Positions 60,441-64,000 of a stretch of DNA of 64,000 bases are shown here, in pieces (the first letter of the stretch is position 1; each line of letters begins with the position of its first letter). The notes beneath the pieces are model-generated. The model was given only the letters and a program-made list of their open reading frames with translations. It was not told where the DNA came from and made no database searches. The position numbers and the translations under genes are program-made. This DNA comes from Pseudomonas schmalbachii (GTDB lineage Bacteria; Pseudomonadota; Gammaproteobacteria; Pseudomonadales; Pseudomonadaceae): the NCBI RefSeq assembly GCF_017589465.1, contig NZ_JAELYA010000012.1, positions 62,001 to 126,000 on the forward strand. The letters run 5' to 3'.

Positions 60441-62249
60441 ATGTCCGATCAGCACCCAGAATCCGCCCGGCCCACCAGCCTGAAGATTTATTTCCGTCTG
60501 CTGGGCTATGTCCGTCCCTATATCGGGATGTTCCTGGTCAGCATCATCGGCTACATCATCTTCGCCTCCACCCAGCCCATGCTGGCCGGCATCCTCAAGT
60601 ACTTCGTGGATGGCCTGAGCAACCCGGACGCCGTCCTCTTCCCCAGCGTTCCCTACCTGCAGGACCTCAAGCTGCTGCAGGCGGTGCCGTTGCTGATCAT
60701 CCTGATCGCCGCCTGGCAGGGACTGGGTTCCTACCTGGGCAACTATTTCCTGGCCAAGGTCTCCCTCGGTCTGGTGCACGACCTGCGCATGGCCCTGTTC
60801 AACAGCCTGCTGACCCTGCCCAACCGCTACTTCGACAGCCACAACTCCGGGCACCTGATCTCGCGCATCACCTTCAACGTGACCATGGTCACCGGTGCCG
60901 CCACCGATGCGATCAAGGTGGTGATCCGCGAAGGGCTGACGGTGGTCTTCCTGTTCGGCTACCTGCTGTGGATGAACTGGAAACTGACCTTGGTGATGGT
61001 CGCCATCCTGCCGCTGATCGCCCTGATGGTGAGCAGCGCCAGCAAGAAATTCCGCAAGCAGAGCAAGAAGATCCAGGTGGCCATGGGCGACGTGACCCAC
61101 GTCGCCTCCGAAACGATCCAGGGCTACCGCGTAGTGCGCAGCTTCGGCGGCGAGACCTACGAGTCGGAACGCTTCAAGGCGGCGAGCGAGGACAGCACGC
61201 ACAAGCAGCTGCGGATGACCAAGACCTCGGCCGTCTATACCCCGATGCTGCAACTGGTGATCTACACCGCCATGGCTGCCCTGATGTTCCTGGTGCTGCT
61301 CCTGCGCGGAGAAGCGAGCGCGGGCGACCTGGTGGCCTACATCACCGCCGCCGGTCTGCTGCCGAAGCCGATCCGCCAGCTCTCCGAGGTCAGTTCCACC
61401 GTGCAGCGTGGCGTGGCTGGTGCGGAAAGCATCTTCGAACAGCTGGACGAGCAGCCCGAGGTCGACCGCGGCACCGTCGAACGGGAGCGTGTCGGTGGAC
61501 GCCTGGAGGTGCGCAACCTCAGCTTCCAGTACCCCGGTACCGACAGGCCCGTGCTGCAGGACATCAGTTTCGAGGCCGCGCCCGGGCAGATGGTCGCCCT
61601 GGTGGGGCGCTCCGGCAGCGGCAAGTCCACCCTGGCCAACCTGATCCCGCGCTTCTACCACCATGAGCAGGGGCAGATCCTGCTGGATGGCGTCGACATC
61701 GAGGAATACCGCCTGCGCGACCTGCGTCGGCATATCGCCCTGGTGACCCAGCAGGTGACCCTGTTCAACGACTCGGTGGCCAACAACATCGCCTACGGCG
61801 ACCTCGCCGGCGCGCCGCGGGCGGATATCGAGAGAGCGGCCGAGGCGGCCTACGCCAAGGAGTTCGTCGACAAGCTGCCGCAAGGTTTCGACACAGAGGT
61901 GGGCGAGAACGGCGTGCTGCTGTCCGGCGGCCAGCGCCAGCGCCTGGCCATCGCCCGGGCGCTGCTGAAGAATGCTCCGGTGCTGGTGCTGGACGAAGCC
62001 ACTTCGGCGCTGGATACCGAGTCGGAGCGGCACATCCAGGCCGCGCTGGATCGGGTGATGGATGGCCGCACCACGCTGGTCATCGCCCACCGCCTTTCCA
62101 CCATCGAGAAGGCGGACCTCATCCTGGTCATGGACCAGGGGCACATCGTCGAGCGTGGCAATCACGCCGAGCTGTTGGCCATGAACGGCTACTATGCACG
62201 CCTGCATGCCAACCAGTTCGCCGAGGAGACACAGCCGGAGCCGAGCTGA
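60441..62249 (+). CDS. msbA: Lipid A-core flippase MsbA
   Basis: Homodimeric ABC exporter that flips lipid A-core across the inner membrane. 602 residues: six membrane helices (about 25-330), then the nucleotide-binding domain with Walker A GRSGSGKST (about 390), signature LSGGQRQ (about 493), Walker B VLVLDEATSALD and switch His in VIAHRLSTIEKAD. The ATG at 60441 gives MSDQHPESARP; the earlier open frame is rejected. It heads the plus-strand group with cysC and hldE, though 223 bases separate it from cysC. Confidence 0.95.
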   Translation: MSDQHPESARPTSLKIYFRLLGYVRPYIGMFLVSIIGYIIFASTQPMLAGILKYFVDGLSNPDAVLFPSVPYLQDLKLLQAVPLLIILIAAWQGLGSYLGNYFLAKVSLGLVHDLRMALFNSLLTLPNRYFDSHNSGHLISRITFNVTMVTGAATDAIKVVIREGLTVVFLFGYLLWMNWKLTLVMVAILPLIALMVSSASKKFRKQSKKIQVAMGDVTHVASETIQGYRVVRSFGGETYESERFKAASEDSTHKQLRMTKTSAVYTPMLQLVIYTAMAALMFLVLLLRGEASAGDLVAYITAAGLLPKPIRQLSEVSSTVQRGVAGAESIFEQLDEQPEVDRGTVERERVGGRLEVRNLSFQYPGTDRPVLQDISFEAAPGQMVALVGRSGSGKSTLANLIPRFYHHEQGQILLDGVDIEEYRLRDLRRHIALVTQQVTLFNDSVANNIAYGDLAGAPRADIERAAEAAYAKEFVDKLPQGFDTEVGENGVLLSGGQRQRLAIARALLKNAPVLVLDEATSALDTESERHIQAALDRVMDGRTTLVIAHRLSTIEKADLILVMDQGHIVERGNHAELLAMNGYYARLHANQFAEETQPEPS

Positions 62250-62472
62250 GCCGCACGGCAGCCTTCACCTCCCCCGCAGTGATTTTTCCTGTACGACTCG
62301 CGCATTGGCAGTGAAGTCTCCCGGCGCGCGTCTGTCAGCTGTGTGAACGCATCGACGTTTTGATCAGCGCGTCCCGCATACGACCGGCATCGCATGACGA
62401 GCCATCTGTCGGGTCACTAGCATCGGCCGGATTTCCGTTCGGCTTTTGAGCGTGGCTACGAGTTGCCGGGTT

Positions 62473-63066
62473 ATGACTGAAAGCACTTCCCCCTGGATAG
62501 TTCCCAGCAAGTTCAGCGTGGCTCGCGAGGCACGCTCCGAACGCAAGGGGCATCGTCCGTTCTGCGTCTGGTTCACCGGCCTTTCCGGTGCAGGCAAGTC
62601 GACCCTGGCGAACCTGCTCGAGGAAGAACTGCACGGGCGTGGCATGCATACCTACCAACTGGATGGCGACAACGTGCGTACCGGCCTGTGCCGCGATCTC
62701 GGCATGGGCCTCGACGATCGCCGGGAGAACGTGCGCCGCCTCGGCGAGGTGGCGCGGCTGTTCGTGGATGCCGGGCTGGTGGTGCTGGTTTCCGCCATTT
62801 CGCCGTTGCGCGAGGATCGCCAGGCCGTGCGCGAACGCTTCGCTCCGGGCGAGTTCTTCGAAATCCATGTGAGCACCTCTTTCGAGGAGTGCCAGCGACG
62901 CGACGTCAAGGGCCTGTATCGCGCGGCCCTGGAAGGACGGCTGCGCGACTTCACCGGTGTCGACAGCCCCTACGAGGAGCCCCTGACACCGGAACTGCGT
63001 ATCGACACTGGCGTGGTCGGCCCGGAGCAGGCCGTCAGGCAGTTGCTTGCCATGCTGTCGCTCTGA
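62473..63066 (+). CDS. cysC: Adenylylsulfate (APS) kinase
   Basis: Phosphorylates APS to PAPS, the universal sulfate donor. 197 residues. The P-loop GLSGAGKST spans residues 36-44; [15 protein letters not shown] and [20 protein letters not shown] are CysC marks. The ATG at 62473 was chosen although its Shine-Dalgarno is weak; an in-frame TTG at 62446 is an alternative. Pseudomonads reduce APS directly, so PAPS is not needed for cysteine synthesis. A place between msbA and hldE suggests that the PAPS serves sulfation of a cell-surface glycan; this is inference. No sulfotransferase is visible in the window. Confidence 0.92.
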   Translation: MTESTSPWIVPSKFSVAREARSERKGHRPFCVWFTGLSGAGKSTLANLLEEELHGRGMHTYQLDGDNVRTGLCRDLGMGLDDRRENVRRLGEVARLFVDAGLVVLVSAISPLREDRQAVRERFAPGEFFEIHVSTSFEECQRRDVKGLYRAALEGRLRDFTGVDSPYEEPLTPELRIDTGVVGPEQAVRQLLAMLSL

Positions 63067-63091
63067 GCGCGCGGGTTGTGGCGATGGGCTG

Positions 63092-63100
63092 TGCTAAGAT
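63092..63100 (+). promoter_or_regulatory. Candidate extended -10 promoter of hldE
   Basis: TGCTAAGAT (extended -10 TG-C-TAAGAT) lies 34 bases before the hldE ATG in a 68-base spacer; there is no good -35. It suggests hldE can be transcribed independently of cysC. Confidence 0.35.
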
Positions 63101-63134
63101 TTTGCCCCTTCGTTCTCACACTGCGGAAGCGCCC

Positions 63135-64000
63135 ATGAAGTTGTCCATGCCCCGTTTCGATCAGGCCCCCGTGCTGGTAGTCGGCGATGTAATGCTCGAT
63201 CGCTACTGGCACGGCGCGACCTCGCGTATCTCGCCGGAAGCGCCGGTACCGGTGGTGCGGGTCGAGCAGCATGAGGATCGTCCGGGCGGTGCCGCCAACG
63301 TTGCCTTGAACCTTGCCGCGCTGGGCGCGCCGGCATTCCTGGTCGGTGTGACCGGTGCCGATGAGGCCGCCGACTGCCTGAGCGACCGTCTGGGCGCCGT
63401 CGGCGTGCAGACCCGCTTCCAGCGCATCGCCGGGCAGCCGACCATCGTCAAGCTGCGGGTCATGAGCCGCCACCAGCAACTGCTGCGGGTGGACTTCGAG
63501 GAACCCTTCACGACCGACGCCGTCGCCCTGAGCGCCGATGTCGAAGCGTTGCTGGACCAGGTCCGCGTGCTGGTGCTGTCCGACTACGGCAAGGGCGCGC
63601 TGAAGAACCACCAGGCGTTGATTCAGGCCGCTCGCAAGCGCGGCATCCCGGTGCTGGCCGATCCCAAGGGCAAGGACTTCGCCATCTATCGCGGCGCCAG
63701 CCTGATCACGCCGAACCTTTCCGAATTCGAAACCATCGTCGGCGGCTGCAAGGACGAGGCGGAGCTGGTCGCCAAGGGCCAGCAACTGATGAGCGATCTG
63801 GAACTGGGTGCGTTGCTGGTCACCCGTGGCGAGCACGGCATGACCCTGCTGCGTCCGGGCCAGACGGAACTGCACCTGCCGGCCCGCGCCCGTGAAGTGT
63901 TCGATGTCACCGGTGCCGGCGATACGGTGATTTCCACCCTGGCCGCCGCCTTGGCTGCCGGCGAGGAACTGCCGCAGGCGGTGGCGCTGGCCAACCTGGC
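63135..64000 (+). CDS. hldE: Bifunctional heptose-7-phosphate kinase/heptose-1-phosphate adenylyltransferase (3' end outside window)
   Basis: Makes ADP-heptose, the donor for WaaC and WaaF. The visible 288 residues are most of the N-terminal ribokinase-like (PfkB) kinase domain: [35 protein letters not shown], and the catalytic [20 protein letters not shown] (about 257). The C-terminal nucleotidyltransferase domain lies beyond base 64000. The ATG at 63135 follows GGAAGCG. Confidence 0.95.
   Translation, partial: MKLSMPRFDQAPVLVVGDVMLDRYWHGATSRISPEAPVPVVRVEQHEDRPGGAANVALNLAALGAPAFLVGVTGADEAADCLSDRLGAVGVQTRFQRIAGQPTIVKLRVMSRHQQLLRVDFEEPFTTDAVALSADVEALLDQVRVLVLSDYGKGALKNHQALIQAARKRGIPVLADPKGKDFAIYRGASLITPNLSEFETIVGGCKDEAELVAKGQQLMSDLELGALLVTRGEHGMTLLRPGQTELHLPARAREVFDVTGAGDTVISTLAAALAAGEELPQAVALANL

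Noticed and set aside
62250-62472. A gene or RNA in the msbA-cysC spacer
   Set aside because: No frame with start signals and no strong hairpin or promoter motif; only plain GC-mixed sequence was seen.

Overview
The window is a high-GC chromosomal segment from a Pseudomonas of the P. aeruginosa lineage. Gene content and order match, from memory, the P. aeruginosa PAO1 stretch from about PA5037 down to PA4996: SPOR protein, gltBD, hemE, ynfM-type MFS/LysR pair, orphan ParA, metY, selO, mscK-like channel, cvrA, acyl-CoA dehydrogenase, rlmJ, msrA, dipA, aceFE, glnE, ilvE, waaF-waaC-waaG-waaP core cluster, waaL, msbA, hldE. Several blocks differ from PAO1 (an inserted transport operon, a different glycosyltransferase set, a cysC gene beside msbA, abundant intergenic hairpin repeats), so a non-aeruginosa relative is likely; this species call is inference.

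Layout. 1-9.1 kb: 3' part of a DamX-like division protein, then the glutamate synthase operon gltBD with a good sigma70 promoter, then hemE. 9.1-16.9 kb: GABA-type permease, divergent MFS exporter/LysR regulator, orphan ParA ATPase, thioredoxin 2, O-acetylhomoserine sulfhydrylase and a secreted glycine-rich repeat protein. 16.9-26.0 kb: a long minus-strand block (selO, MscK-type channel, K+/H+ antiporter, acyl-CoA dehydrogenase). 26.1-27.0 kb: rlmJ. 27.1-34.4 kb: a seven-gene, mostly overlapping operon that separates rlmJ from msrA. It encodes a DUF364 protein, TonB-dependent receptor, DUF2478 protein, Tat-exported substrate-binding protein, FecCD-type permease, ATPase and methyltransferase. 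It is preceded by an inverted repeat with the geometry of a ModE operator. 34.4-42.5 kb: msrA, dipA and the pyruvate dehydrogenase genes aceEF. 42.8-46.7 kb: glnE and ilvE. 46.8-64 kb: LPS core assembly (two heptosyltransferases, WaaG, four consecutive kinase-fold genes, a carbamoyltransferase, three further glycosyltransferases), then convergent waaL with a fifth kinase-fold gene, then msbA, cysC and the start of hldE.

How the parts work together. gltBD and glnE belong to nitrogen assimilation. aceEF feeds the TCA cycle and ilvE makes branched-chain amino acids. The LPS block holds most steps of inner-core synthesis (HldE makes ADP-heptose; WaaC, WaaF and WaaG build the core; the Wap kinases and carbamoyltransferase decorate it), flipping (MsbA) and O-antigen ligation (WaaL). 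The most unusual part is the 27.1-34.4 kb operon. Its gene content plus the ModE-like site suggest TonB-dependent uptake of molybdate/tungstate or of a metal chelate; this is a hypothesis built on motif and family context. No tRNA, rRNA, CRISPR array or insertion sequence was recognised.
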